Below, piece by piece: positions 19,801 through 31,929 of a stretch of 64,000 nucleotides of DNA (its first letter is position 1; each line of letters opens with the position of its first letter). This stretch comes from Larus michahellis (taxonomy: Eukaryota > Chordata > Aves > Charadriiformes > Laridae). The position numbers and the translations under genes were made by a program. The stretch is taken from the NCBI RefSeq assembly GCF_964199755.1, contig NC_133903.1, forward strand, positions 2,745,001 to 2,809,000. The letters are read 5' to 3'. The notes under the pieces were generated by a model, which ran no database searches, was not told the DNA's origin, and was given only the letters and a program-made list of their open reading frames with translations.

Positions 19801-22800
19801 TAAAGTATGTAAACCACTCTTCCAATTCATAAATAGCTAAAATCCCTCCATCACTCTCCCATGCTCCGTTCCAGGAGCATCCACAAAGCACTGCACACAT
19901 GAAAACCAATGCTGCCAGTCCTAGAGGAACCCCTGGGTTTGCTGGGAAAGCCTTCACAGAGCTCCTGGCCATGGCTGTGATGAAAGTGCAAATGAGAGCC
20001 TTGATCAGCTGGGAATTTCAATGTGTTGGTGCCCTTGAAGCCAATGGAGGACACTCGTGTTGAGTTGTGTGCTCTCGTTCCTGATGATGAACGCGTGGTA
20101 ATGCAACCGCTTGTCTTCCAGGCTCTCCTGGTGTTTCCCAGCTCTGTAGCTGAGGACAGAACACTTGATGTGTTTGAGAGGAGGCAAAGGGCTGCTCCAG
20201 GCTATGGTGGCTTGAGTGGTGCCGCAGGAACCTCCTCCACCTCGGGGGACAGTGCTGGGCGTTGCGACCTTACCCTGGCCGCGTGCTCTGGGCAGTTGAG
20301 AGGTGCTTTTGATGGCCTTCCCATCATGGGATGGCATGGAGGGCTGGTAGACCTGGCATCGAATCCTCCCTGTGGTGGGTAACGCGTTCAGGAAGGTGTG
20401 CGCTGTGAAGGTTAAATCAGATGCTTTTTACCGTGGCCGTTGCGTGCTCTTGGCATCCTGCTGCAAATACCGAATGACAGCAATGCAAATAAGCCTTTTC
20501 CTCATCACGCTACTGATCTACAGCGGAGCCCACAGACAGCGAATGCCTGGGTCTGTGCTTCTATGTTATCGTGCTCAGCAGTAGCTGAGCATGGAGAAAT
20601 ACATGTCCAGGAGCCAGTACCAGCAGAAGGATGTGTAAATCAAAAGGAAGGGAAAAACAGTTTCCCTTCGTCCTCCGGCACCTTCTCAGCATCTTTTGTC
20701 ATGAAGTCATGTATTGCACCGAGAGTCACTGGGCCGCCAGTGTGGAGAAATACCCATACTCTCCCTGAAGTGCCCATGGGCAGGACCTCCTCTGGAGCTG
20801 CTGATTTATTTTCACCCTCTGTTCATCTGTTTTGCTGTGCTGCAGTAGGGACACTTGCAGAGTAATTTCATTAAAGGGACTCAGCACTTGATAATGCGGA
20901 ACTTCGGATGAGGGGAGAAGGAGGCGTGTGCTTGTTTAGGTATTATTCTGCGAGCTGTGTGATATCTCCTGGATATCTGCTGGATACAGCACCAGCCTGC
21001 CATGAATCCCACTAGCTCACTTGGAAATGGGATGAAGGAAGGTTGAAACAGCAGAAGGGGGATCGGAGTCCATGCACATTAGTGGTTGCTGGAGGCTGGT
21101 TGCATTCCTGACCATAAGCAGGACTGTGCCGTTACCCACCTTACGCAGAAGAAAGATTCCCCCTGCCTGAAGTACAAATAGTGCCCTGGGAGGGGGCTGC
21201 CAGGCTGTGTCCTGCCCGCCTGGCTCCTCCGAGGGGCTGGGGATGCCTGAATACCTTCCTCCCCCAGCAATGGGGAGCAAGAGCTCCTTGAGCCGGCACC
21301 GTGGAAGCAATTTGCTACGGAAACACCAGCGTGGAGTAAATACCCCCCTCCTCTCGCCTTGTGAGAATGTTATCAGTGGAAATGCTGCCCTTTGGCTTGC
21401 AATACAGTAATTATTTATCGTGCTGTTTTCTCAGCCCGAGTCCTCTGCGGGTCACTGTGTGCTCTACCCCATCGCGCAACCTGTTCGTAACCGCGCTGTG
21501 ATTCGGGAGTAATTGACAGCTACGGAGACGCTGTATGTCGTTAGGGAAGGGCCATGCGCAGAGGGGGCTTTGGTTTTGCAATAAAAATTAAATGCCAGGG
21601 TTTTGTCAATGCTTCAGATATGAGATTCTCCACTTACAGCGACAGAGAGCTTTTCAGAGGAATTGCAATTTCGATTGTGGATGAGGGTGAATCCAGGAGA
21701 GGAGAGCGCGAGGCGGGACTTGGAAATGCTGACACAAGGGACCTCTGGGAGCCCGCAGTCCAGCTTCCCCCTTGAAGCAGGACTTTTGCCGGTGGTGTAT
21801 CGGGCTGGTGTTGACTTTGTCTAGGCAGGTCTTAAAACACCTCTCAGGTTGCACATAGATGATGGGTTGGCTGCTTGGGTCCCTGCCTCCCTGGGGGAGC
21901 AGAGGTATTTGGGGATACAGGTCACGGGTTTCATCCCATGCAAGATCCTCTGGTACTTCAGAAAGGTAGAGGAGGACACAGGCGGGAGAACCCTTAGGAG
22001 ATGGAGGAAAAGGCTGGCTCTGGCTCTTTATTTGTCGTCTTTATCATGCCCAGCTGAAGCTGGGTCAATGTACAGAACTGGCCAGGAGATGCCCTTATCA
22101 GGAGCGTGCTTGACCTCTGCGGAGATGCACACAGATGCGAATATTCTGGGGAGGGAGGTTTTTCCCACCGTTACCTTTGTAGGTGACCTAACCTGATGCC
22201 TCTGATCCAAACCCTCCCGGGAGAGACAGCTCTCTTCCAAGAACTCTTTGAATAGCAAACACTTCAGAGCGACCCAGGGGAGGCTGGAGTGGGAGGAAAA
22301 GAGCCCTTGTCTGTCTCGGCTGCGCTGGGTTGGGTGGATCTAAAAGTAGCAGGTATGAATGCTGTTGGCACTGTCATTACCTTAATGCTTTGTGTCACAG
22401 CTGTAGTGGGATATTGTCACATGTATGGATTCTGGGAGGTCTTTTGATCCAGCATTGCATCGCATTTTGTGGTAAAAATCAGTGTCAAATGGTTGTGAGT
22501 GGAGCTGTGTCCTTCAGCCCAGTAACTGGCTGCGTAAGTCGGTCACCAAGTCAGTTCGCACAGCAGCAAAGAAATGCATAATGCAGGAGGGATCTCTGAG
22601 TGACACAGGGGACGAAGGGGCTGCGCTGCTGTCACTGCGTTGCACAAAGCAAGTTGGTCGGGGTGGAGGTGGGGAGTCCTCTCCGTCCCCCTGCACACCC
22701 TAGGCAGAACCCGACTATCCTTGGAGGGACCAGCATCGCTAGGGTCATGTTGCGCAAAGGTGAGCCATGGGCAGGATTTGCTTCTCTTTGGAAGGATTTA

Positions 22801-24590
22801 TTTGGAAAATGTGGATACACGAGCATTTCTAGGGTACCTGCCATGACCCCCCCCTCACCCTGGACCGTTTCCAGTCCTTACACCAGCGTTTGCGTGTGTG
22901 ACAAGCAACATCTTCCTGCCCCGACAGCATTCTCCTTGCTGGGGGAGAGTGAGATGGGCAAAGGGGCCTCGGGGGGGAACATGGCTGTGGTTTAGAGAAG
23001 CTTGTAAGAGGTTTAATGCTAGCTTAGGAAAACTTTCTCCCTCTCTTGTGTGCTAGCGTCGACTTTCAATTTGTTATTTTCCCTGCTGTCGTAATGAAAG
23101 TCCAAGTGCTACACAACTGCAGAGATCCTGACATTGGAAAGCAGCAGCCAGCATGCACCGTTTCTCTGGAAAAAGGGATCCATCCAAATGGTTCCTTTAT
23201 GTCACACACTAATTTTGCCACTGTTGGTTTATTTTTGGGTTTGGCTGCTTTCCCCCCCCCCCCCCGCCACTGTATTCTTAAAACTTCCCTTTCAGGGCTT
23301 AACAGCTTAACCATTTCAAAATCATGCCAAGCGGAAATGTAGCATACGATTTTCTCGCTAAACATTGTGCTGATCGCTCAAATGTATTCTGGATGTGCAG
23401 AAAAGCTGCAAAAAAAACTGGGCTGGAAGAGGGTGAGAATTAGCACTCGGATGAGGAGCCAGGTGTTTGCATGCTTAGGAAGGATCTGGGTGAGCAAACA
23501 AAGTGCTCCTTGCCACCTTCTTGCTCTGCAGCATCTCGTGTTGGCGTGGCCCACAGCAGTATTGGTGGGCAGACGTGTGCTGAAGCACAGATCTTCGTCC
23601 TGAGGCTGGTACGGTCTTTAAACATGGGTCTTGATCCTGGTTGTTGGTCCCTGATACCTGAATTATGCTCCAGTCTCTGCTGCTGGATTCCTCTCTGGGT
23701 TTCAGCAGCTCCCTCAGTCTCTTGGGCCTCCCTCCCTTTTCCCCAGGAAAGGGATTATAGAACCAAAAATAGCTTATTTTCCAAAGAGGGGCTCTTTGTG
23801 ACTCTCCTCTGTAAAACACCTCTTTCTCCCTGTTCCTCCAAGTGAAATACAAAGGAGATGTGATTCACCGTCAATGCTGATGTGCCAGAGCCAGCAGGAG
23901 AACATTACCGCTGGCGCGCAAAGGATGCTTTGCACTTGCACACGCGCCCTTCCGACACCCTGAATTCCTGCTGGGGTTGGTGGCTCCCCGCTCTGCTTGT
24001 TCTCCTGAGATGCTGGAGGATTCAGGGCAGAAATGGCCCTGCTCTCGGTCCCCCCGGTGCTGGTGGAGCATGTCTGATGGGAGCAGGTGGTGCTTTTGGG
24101 AGGTGAGGCAAGTGTTATCTGGTCACAGGGATGGTCCTGTCCCATGATAACTCATTTGTGAAGGGTCTGTAGTGACTTTTGTTTGGCTCACGCTCCTCTA
24201 AGACCATGAAGAGCTGCATTTTCCCAGGGAGGAAGAGGGCAGGGAACACTTTTGGAAATGCAGACTTTCCCTTGGTGCTGAAATGGGTTATCACCATCTA
24301 ATGACTGCGGTGACACGCGTCACTGTGCAAACCTGGGCTCTCGGGGTGGTGATGTGTGTGCGGACACAGGAAGACAACTTGGTGTTGCAGAGCTAGGAGG
24401 ATGGTGCGAGTCCTTCTTTCCAAAGACAAGGATAACGGAGAGTTATTTTTCTGTCATCCCCAGCTTTTTATTGTTGCTTGCATGAGAAGACCTTTGAGGT
24501 TCCTCCCCAGTTGCAGAAAACGCCCGTGGCCCTGAGCTGCAGAGCTGGGCTCTGGGTCATGGCAACCTCCATTAAAGATGCTCTGAGCTG
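19800..24590. other. Unassigned mixed-composition DNA, 4.8 kb
   Basis: No gene, RNA or repeat family is recognised, apart from a C run at about 23,255-23,269. Open frames on both strands reach 146 codons but are overlapping and domain-free. This may be intron or intergenic spacer. Confidence 0.4.
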
Positions 24591-24760
24591 GAATTTGCTC
24601 TTTTGTTATAGCTCTCAGGCTTGCAGGGTGAAGTGAGGGACAGCTGATAATTATTAGTAGCTTTAAAATTAATAATGCTCTTTATAATGTTTAATCTTTC
24701 ATTAATAATAAATATAATACAGGCTGTGTTGTATCTAGACCAAGAAATGCTCGTGTCCCT
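24590..24760. promoter_or_regulatory. AT-rich block with repeated TAAT words
   Basis: AGCTGATAATTATTAGTAGC is followed within 60 bases by AAAATTAATAATGC and CATTAATAATAAATATAATAC. Dense ATTA/TAAT words in a non-repetitive block suggest homeodomain binding or simple AT richness. Function is unknown. Confidence 0.3.
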
Positions 24761-25689
24761 GCAGTGCTACGGCTTGGGCAGCTGGGAGCTCCGTGTCGAT
24801 GTGAGCAAAGGCTTTCCCAAATCAGGCCAGTTCGGCAGAGTATTTGGGAAGGGCTTGGTTTGGTTTCCAGAGTCTCACCTGTGTAAATCCAGGCTGGATC
24901 CTGTGCTCTGCCAGTGCCGTGAGCCCAAGAGCTCAGTGTGGCGCTGTGATTTATTTATAATATTCCTAGGGGGAAGAGGAGGGCGCCTGAAGGTCTCTGG
25001 GCTGCAGGCAGAGGTGAAGAGCGTGGTGTAGATAGAAACCGCAGAGCGATGGTGCGGATTGTGGAAGTGTAGTGAGGAGGGCGGGTGGGCGCATCCGCTG
25101 CTTGAAAAACCTCTGGGTGTTTGGGGTGCAGGAGAAGGGTGGAGAAGGATTCCTCAATTTGCCTCCTCACCTCTCCCACGTAAATCCCCGCTGGCTGATG
25201 TGGTTGGCACGTACAGAACAGCTTGGCTTGATGCTTCAGCGGATGGTCTCCAGCCGGTGAGACTGTGCTGGGAGATGGGGGGCATCAAGGAAGCCGGGGG
25301 GCAAAATGTCTTGCCATGATCTTCAAGGAGCAGTGATGAAGATCACTTCCTGGTAGTGTTCGTATTGTAAGAAATGTCCCTTTCCCTTTTCGATTAATAA
25401 CTGATTTGATCAAGTCTCTCTTCGGAAGGAACTTTCCGAAACTGAAGAAACTGGTTGCAGTCATGTTGCTGGAGAGCGTCCGGCTCCACTTGAGTTGTTT
25501 TTCCACTGTTTGGGTAAATAAGTCAAGACAATAAGAAGGGCTGCTGCGAGAGTTGGCAGTGAGATGAATCCCCCGGGAGATTGGGGCAATGTTGTTTATT
25601 GGTGGGGAGCTGCCTGCGCGTGAGGGGTCAATCCTGTGGTTCTGTAGAGAGAAGGGAAACAAACGGTCTCTGTTTTAGCACCAGAGTCG

Positions 25690-26180
25690 CTGCAAGGAGA
25701 TATGCCAAGGATCATTAGTGCCACAGCCATCATTATCTTTTGCTCGGATTAGTTTTTTTCATTTTTCTTTCTTCTTTTTTTTTTTTTAAAGGCAAAAATA
25801 ATGGCTGATTCTCATTAGATCAGATACGGGCAAAATAATAGCGGTATCGCAAAGATCGAGGTCTGCAAGATTCAATTTGAAAGGGAGGAGAAATGATAGC
25901 TTTGGCCCTGCTTGCCGTTACACCAGCCGTACGGGTAAATGACTCTGTATGCAGATAAGCAGGGCAAAAATAAAAGGGATGCTCGGGAAGAAATGGCAAG
26001 AAAAATAGGAAGTAATCAGTGGATTCAACCACTGGAAGAATGCAGTAAACATGGAAAATTGCATTATATTAGCTCCTCTGCTTCTCACTGTATATATTAG
26101 CCACAAAGTCCTCGATGGGCAATTCGCTGTGAAGATGCAGCGCTGCAGATATCGGAGCTCCCCCCTCCCGGGGGAAGGCA
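25690..26180. promoter_or_regulatory. Strong candidate conserved non-coding element
   Basis: Unique, balanced sequence holds many discrete words: GGATCATTAGTG, CATCATTATC, GGCAAAAATAATGGCTGATTCTCATTAG, GATCAGATACG, GAAATGATAGC, GTAAATGACTC and TGCATTATATTAGC. A T run at about 25,776-25,790 separates two halves. The block is closed to coding in all frames except short ones and carries no recognised repeat. This is the profile of a developmental enhancer, inferred from composition. Confidence 0.5.
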
Positions 26181-26410
26181 TTTGCGATGCTAAAGGGGAA
26201 AGTTGTCTTTCCAACCGCGTGAGGAAGAAGTGGCTCAAGTCGAGCTGGAGAAATGCTTCCACCTTTCCAAGTCAAAAACCCGCCGTCGGGAAAAGGACGG
26301 CCGGGCTGTTTGTCCCCAGGGCCCAGGCAGCGCTACGTGCTGAGGCAAGGCTTCATTGCAGTCCTGGGATGTTCCCCCGGTGCGGGAAGAAATTGGTCTG
26401 CTGCTGATTT

Positions 26411-26480
26411 TTTAAAAAAAAAAAACAAACCAACCAACCAAACCGTTGTGTTTTTTTGGTTTTTTTTTTTTTTTTTTTTT
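26411..26480. repeat. A-run/T-run inverted simple repeat
   Basis: A run of about 12 A with CAAACCAACCAACC is followed 25 bases later by a T run (about 20) preceded by GGTTTTTTT. The two arms are complementary and could fold as an A:U-rich hairpin in RNA. A similar T/A arrangement occurs near 33.0 kb. Probably low-complexity DNA. Confidence 0.8.
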
Positions 26481-26489
26481 ACTAGTGAA

Positions 26490-26930
26490 CTCAATTTCCA
26501 TTTCTTTCGATTTCTCACGAGGAATGACAAGTAGCCACTGCAGCCTTTTCCCTTGAGTTCAAGTAAAACCGGCATGTAACGTTGTTTGCAAATTAGCTTA
26601 ATCCCCCTGGCTCCCAGTTAAAGTAGGAACTGCTGGGGCCGGGGTCCCTCCCGAAATATCCATTTAAGCCATGTAATGATCGTGACTCTCTCATGCATAG
26701 TAGATGAAAGAAGATCTGCGATTTATTTTTAAAGCTTTGAACACCAAACGTGGTCAATCGTAGGAAAAAAAATAAAAAAAAAAAATTAAAAAAAAAAGAG
26801 AAAGTCATGATAATGCAAAGCTGGAGGAAAAGCAGCCCTACACTTCACAGTAAAATCTGTTTTCTTTGCACTTTTTTATTAACAGCTCCAACTCTGATCA
26901 GTGCGTAAATCTACCTGCAACACAGGATGT
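26490..26930. other. AT-rich sequence with A-rich run
   Basis: Unique AT-rich DNA runs to 26,750. It is followed by an A-rich low-complexity stretch (26,763-26,800) and further AT-rich sequence. It may include a regulatory element near 26,560-26,750 (AAATTAGCTTAATCCCC, TTTAAGCCATGTAATGATCG). No gene is recognised. Confidence 0.35.
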
Positions 26931-29215
26931 TGGAAAATTACCGAGAGACAGCAACGTCCTCCCCGCTGCTCGGTGAGAAAGGAAGGATGCACCTGCAGGT
27001 ACGGGCTGGTATATCGTTTTATTCTCTGTTCCCCCTTTTGCGTTGCACTAAACCTGCTTGTTGCCTTGGCTAGAGGGGGGGGAAACACGGTGTTTGCACG
27101 AGAGGAAACTTCAGAAGTGCTTCTCTAAACTTGTCTCGAGCCGCAGATGAGTTGTGTGCCTGCCTGGCACCCGCTCTGCACCCAAGCACCTCTGGGCTCT
27201 GCGGGCTCCGTCCGCTCTGCCTGAGCGGGCAGAGGTGGTTAACGGCGGTGTCTTATCCTGCGTTTGCTGTGGAAGTGTGCTGTGCGGCTCCTCTCGATGC
27301 TGACAGGGTGGGAGCGGCCGGCTCGGCTCCGCTCCTGCAGCGGCGTTGAAAAGCAGAGCACACGCTCCGCGATTACCCCCTGCCTGGGTCAAGTCGGACA
27401 TCGCATATGAAATCGCCGCTTCCCCAGCACCGTAGCGGCTTCTTAGGGACTGCACGAAGGGCTGGGCAGGGTGAAGCTGCCTTGGCTGCTGCTGCCGGGC
27501 AGCCTTGGCAGTGTAGGAGCAGAGCTGGAGGCTCCTCCTGGGCTTTCCTAATCCAGCCTTGATCCATGAGCTTCAAGCAGGAGCCTTGGTTTAGGGCTGT
27601 GCTGAGCACTCGAGCCTCCCAACAAGCTGCTCTCAGGCCAGTAAGGGCCAGCAACAAGCCAAAAAGTCTTTTACTTTGCTCTGAAGAGGATGGGATTGCT
27701 GTCCCTGAGCAGGGGAGGACGGAGGGGAGCAGTGCTTCCCAGGACAGGGAAAGGGAGGGATGGTGACGTTCTGAACATGGATTTTCCGACAGTTATCTGA
27801 CACTTTGGGCTCAGCCCTGGCAAACCACTGTCCCTGAAACGCTGGTCCAGCATGGCAACTGGATTATAGCCGTCACATCCATCTTCTTAGGGAGGAAGAA
27901 AGGGTTTCCAGCCACAGAGGCCAGTCTAAACCAAGCCAGCCTTCTCCTGCGTGTAAGGTGATGTGCTTTCCTAAGTGTGGGGTCCTGGAGCAAGCAAGGA
28001 CCTAAGAACTACTTAATTCTTGGCAACTGGTCAGCACTGCCATGTTGCAGGTTGGGGTTTCTCGTTTATCTGGGTTGGTTGGGTGCTCGTTTTGTCTCCC
28101 GAGCCAAGTGGTTTGAGGCAATAACATGAACTAGCCGATGTGTCGTCTCGGTGTTTATGAACGCGTGTCCAGTGGGACACGCTGCTTTCAGCAAAGCCCT
28201 TTCTTTTCATGGCGTCTGTCACTCCAGTTTGCATTTCCCCGTCGCCGCACTTATGTTTGCTCCCTGCCCTGGCCATTTGGGACTTGCAGTGGCCAGATTG
28301 CTCTCGCTGGGGCTGGCTTTCGCCTGGGGCCACTTAGGAGATGGCTATGTGTGGGCAATGGGGTCCCCAGCCTGTGACGTGGGCTGCAGAGCCCCTGGTG
28401 GGACCCGGTGTTCCTGAGGTCTGTGTTGGAGCGTGGACGTAGCGGCAGGTAAATGGGGTGGAGTGAGATGTGCTGGGGATGGGAAAGGAGTTGCAGACTT
28501 TGTTGCTTGAGTGGGTCTTTGTTTCATGGGTGTGTCGGCCAGCACCGAGGTTTCCTCGTCTGTGGGGAGGGCTGGGTGTCTCAGAGAAGCAGCTTAGGTT
28601 GAGTTGCAACCACTGAGGGCTCTTAGAGTGGTGTTGGGTCCTGTCTGGATCCAGATTAGTTATACAGGTACTTGTATACATGTTTTCCAAAGGAAAAGAT
28701 GAGGAGGTAAAATGGGGGAGAGGTGTTAGAAGGGGGGTGGGTGACAGAGCTGCCCTCCTGGCGCAGGGCGACCCTTGTGCTCAGCTTTCAGCTGGTTTTC
28801 CAGCATTCTGCCACTTCTGCCTCGGCCGTGGTGCTTCATCAGCACGCATTTCGCCACGGCGAGCTCCTCTGCAGCCGGGGCTGGTTTACATTTCCCCCTT
28901 TAGCCTCACCTGCACTGAAACGCTCCATCACGAGCGGCAGAGCCTGGCACCGCGTGCCAGAGGATGCTGTGAAGGGGGGGGGTTTGCTCCCTGCAACCTG
29001 CCATTCCCACCCCGCGTTTCTTGGGAGAGCTCTGGCATCCCACCAGGGCCATGGTGGAGTTGCTTTTTCACCCCTTCCCATCCTCCATGCGACCCCTCGT
29101 GCTGCAGCCCATGCATGTATGCCTCCTCCATCCCAGGGAACCCCGCGTTAGCACAGGGAAACATCAGATGATGCTGCACATTCAATAGCTCGCTCCTCTA
29201 GAGCAAGGCGAGGGC
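26930..29215. other. Unassigned GC-balanced spacer
   Basis: No gene or repeat family is recognised. Open frames up to 163 codons are overlapping and without domains. Confidence 0.4.
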
Positions 29216-29219
29216 TGAG

Positions 29220-29470
29220 CGTAACGCCTTTTAATGTTCCTTCTCCCGATTATCCTCTTAATTACTCAATGAAATGCCCAATAAAACAAATCACTATAAT
29301 TTCTATTTTATTCTCTGCCTTTCGTGGTTTACTTAAGAGCGTGGGATCCATTAAGGAGGCACTTTCTCAAGAGGGAATACTTTCCAATAGATCATACTTA
29401 CAAAATGGTTTTATGTTCCTATCCTGTGTTTCAGCCTCGTTATTCCATGCCAGTTTGCTAATTACCGGAG
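29220..29470. promoter_or_regulatory. Strong candidate conserved non-coding element
   Basis: A sharply bounded AT-rich block contains CGATTATCCTCTTAATTACTC, CCCAATAAAACAAATCAC, CATTAAGGAGG and GCTAATTACCGG. Homeodomain-like TAATTA and ATTA words dominate. There are no simple repeats and no CpG cluster. The flanks are GC-rich. Enhancer-like by composition; conservation untested. Confidence 0.45.
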
Positions 29471-29537
29471 ACCCTGGTGGCTGGGAAGCGCTGCCTCCCT
29501 TGCTGCCCATCCCCGCCGTGGTGAAGTCACAGCGCCA

Positions 29538-29587
29538 GAGTTTGTGACATCCCCATGGCAATGAGTTTGTGACATCCCCATGGCAAC
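29538..29587 (+). repeat. 25-bp direct duplication carrying RFX-like half-sites
   Basis: Two adjacent 25-base copies (starting GAGTTTGTGACATCCCC and ending ATGGCAAT or ATGGCAAC) are nearly identical. The second reads CCATGGCAAC, an X-box (RFX) half-site, and is followed at 29,594-29,601 by a CRE-like TGATGTCA. The duplication is plain in the sequence; factor binding is inference. Confidence 0.85.
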
Positions 29588-29689
29588 GGCCCGTGATGTC
29601 ACTAGCGGGGATTACAACTTTTCGAAGCATCCAGGCGCAGGCAGGGGGGCTGGAACTCTTGGGCTCTCGCATTTCTTTAAATAGAGAGG

Positions 29690-30050
29690 AATTAAAAGGC
29701 AGGGAAGTCTTTAAGAATGCTTTAGACTTCCCCTTTTTTCCCCCAAAGGAGGGGAGGGTGGTGACTGCGGGGCTGCCACCAGCAGTCCCATCCCCTCGGG
29801 GTTTGCTTGGGGGGGAGCTGAGCTCTGTGGTGGCCCTGCTGTGGGATCCCGTGGCCGAGGGCTGGTGCCTTGGGCACCTCCCCAATGTCCCTGGGGGCTG
29901 CGGGTGTCCCTCACCCCATGCGGCTCCCTCTGGCCTTGCCCCGCTCGCCGATGCGGTGAACCCAAAGCAAAGCCAAGGACCACAGACCCCCTGCAGCCCC
30001 CCCTGCCCACCCTCTGCCCCCAGAACAAACTGCTCTCTTCTTTGGCTTTC
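29690..30050. other. GC-rich spacer with long open frames
   Basis: GC-rich sequence gives three overlapping frames of 145-173 codons on both strands. Their compositions (Pro/Gly/Arg/Ser) and mutual overlap indicate chance. No exon is supported. Confidence 0.4.
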
Positions 30051-30615
30051 TTCAGTGCTTTTTTGTCTAATACTCGTAGTATTAGCATAATAGGATGCTG
30101 TTCATGCACAGACTGCGAGGGAGGAAGATTCACCTTGCTAGCAGCAGGAAAATCACGTAATAACAACACTTTATTTTTCACCGGGGAAGGAAATAACCCA
30201 GCTCAGGTGGCCGGTACCACAAACCGCACAAGGCGTTTAAACCGACGGCCCCAAAACTTACACGGGGAAGCCACCTAACTGATATTAATGTGCCTTATTT
30301 AGCCAGCAGAAGCAAATCAAGCAGGCGGAGGAATCAATCTCTTTATTTTAGTTTTTCGAAGGTAGGAATAAAAATGATATTTCAAAGGCTGACGTGTCTC
30401 GGCTGAGCGGCGGTGGGGAAAAGCAGGTGCCGCGGAACATACTGTCCTGTCTCCCGGTTTCTCAGATCATAACTTCTAAGCTGGATTCAATAGAAATAAA
30501 TGTTCGGTAGTTCCAGTGGTGGCCTTTGGAAATGGAGCTAATGGAACAAGGCAAAAAAATCGTTACAACGTTTTGACAAGCGCTTAAATATTTAATGCTA
30601 TGCAAGGCGCAGCCC
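30050..30615. promoter_or_regulatory. Candidate conserved non-coding element cluster
   Basis: The sequence contains TACTCGTAGTATTAGCATAATAGG, CCTAACTGATATTAATGTGCC, GAATCAATCTCTTTATTTTAG, AAAAATGATATTTCAAAGG and GCGCTTAAATATTTAATGC. The last is a near-palindrome centred on AAATATTT. Repeats are absent. It looks like two or three adjacent enhancer-like modules. Confidence 0.45.
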
Positions 30616-30889
30616 AATTGCGGGGAGCTGGTAGCGCACCTGCAGGAAGCCGTGCCCTTCGTTAGCGAGAGACGGAGTCCTCCTGCGGACGGGGGGAAAT
30701 CAAGCAAATGCTCTTTGAGCTGTGCATTAATAAACAAGCCGAGGGCGGCTCTGGCTTCGGCAGCCCCGCACCCTGCGGCAGGCGAAGGGCTCGGTGGCAT
30801 TTCCCAGGATGGGGACACGGGGAGGAAGAGGAGGGTGGCCAGTTCTTGGAGAGAGCCGGCGGAGCAGAACCCGTAACATTACCCCCAGC

Positions 30890-30990
30890 CGAGACAGGGG
30901 AGATGAAGAGGCTGCAGTGATTAAATAGGATCTGCTGAAATCCTTCCAAAGCAGGCTTAAGAATTAAGAGCCATCAATGTCACATTGAGG
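30890..30990. promoter_or_regulatory. Small AT-rich motif-dense block
   Basis: GCAGTGATTAAATAGG, GCAGGCTTAAGAATTAAGAGCC and ATCAATGTCACATTG (ATGTCACATT includes a partial dyad) lie within 100 bases between GC-rich flanks. Possibly part of the preceding cluster. Confidence 0.35.
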
Positions 30991-30999
30991 GCCACTCGC

Positions 31000-31855
31000 C
31001 GCGGGACACCTCCGGCAGGCGCCCGGCCTCCCCCCGTGCCTCTGTTTAGCCCCATCCGAGTGTAAGGAAACGCATCCTTCGTTTCAGAGCCCACCCGGCC
31101 ATTCTCCTCTGCCGCAGAACGGCAAATCTCAGCGAGGAGAACCTCTAAAAAGCAAACTTGTCCGGAGGGGAAGGATTGGGCTGTGCATGTCCAGATTTGC
31201 GTTGAATTCGGGTGTTGTTGGGCCGTTGAGAATGGGGAAGGTGGTGGGGAAAGAGGGCAGAGAACATACTGGCTGGATTCACATCGCCATCGTGCAGAGG
31301 GCTGACGGCTGGTCCCCTGTCAGCAGCAGCGGTGGAGGCTAACCTGGAGAGGTGTCCGCCAGCGGTCCCTGTGCGTCGGGGACGGTGTGGTTTGCTTGCT
31401 CAGACCCTTCTTCCTACACCCGTGGGGCTTCTGGTGAAGCCACAGTGCTGTGCTTCCAGGCTGGGGGTGTTGGACCCCCTATCCAGCTCGCCACGGGGTG
31501 ACATTCAGAGGAGTCATGGCCTTGAGTGATGCTCCGGCATCTCAGATAATACCCCCCAGCACCAGCATGGGAATACTGGTGGGACCACCCGGAGCCAGGA
31601 TGGAGCCACCATGAAACCTGCAGGCCCGGCAGTGGGCTTCCAACGTGGGTCAGCTGCTTTGGTCACGCTGACCTGTGCTGAAGGAGGACCACGATTCATC
31701 CGCCACCACGGAGCAGAAAGCCATCGGTGCCACATCCTGCGCATCCCCGTCGGCGCTGCGAAGCAGGGCTGCCCCTCCCAGCTCCGCAGCGAGCGGAGCC
31801 CCAGAGGGACCGTCCTGAGTGACAAACCTCTGTCTCATCTGGGACTCCCACTGGT
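31000..31855. other. Unassigned spacer
   Basis: GC-balanced unique DNA. No gene or repeat is recognised. Frames reach 124 codons without domains. Confidence 0.4.
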
Positions 31856-31857
31856 GG

Positions 31858-31915
31858 ATTTTTTTTTTATTATTTTTTGGTTTGTTTCCTTTTTTTTGTT
31901 TTTTTTTTTTTCCCC
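31858..31915. repeat. T-rich low-complexity run
   Basis: About 58 bases of T runs are broken by single A or G pairs. The flanking sequence is unique. No A-tailed retrocopy body is recognised on the adjoining minus strand. Confidence 0.85.
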
Positions 31916-31929
31916 TCCGCCTTTCTCCT

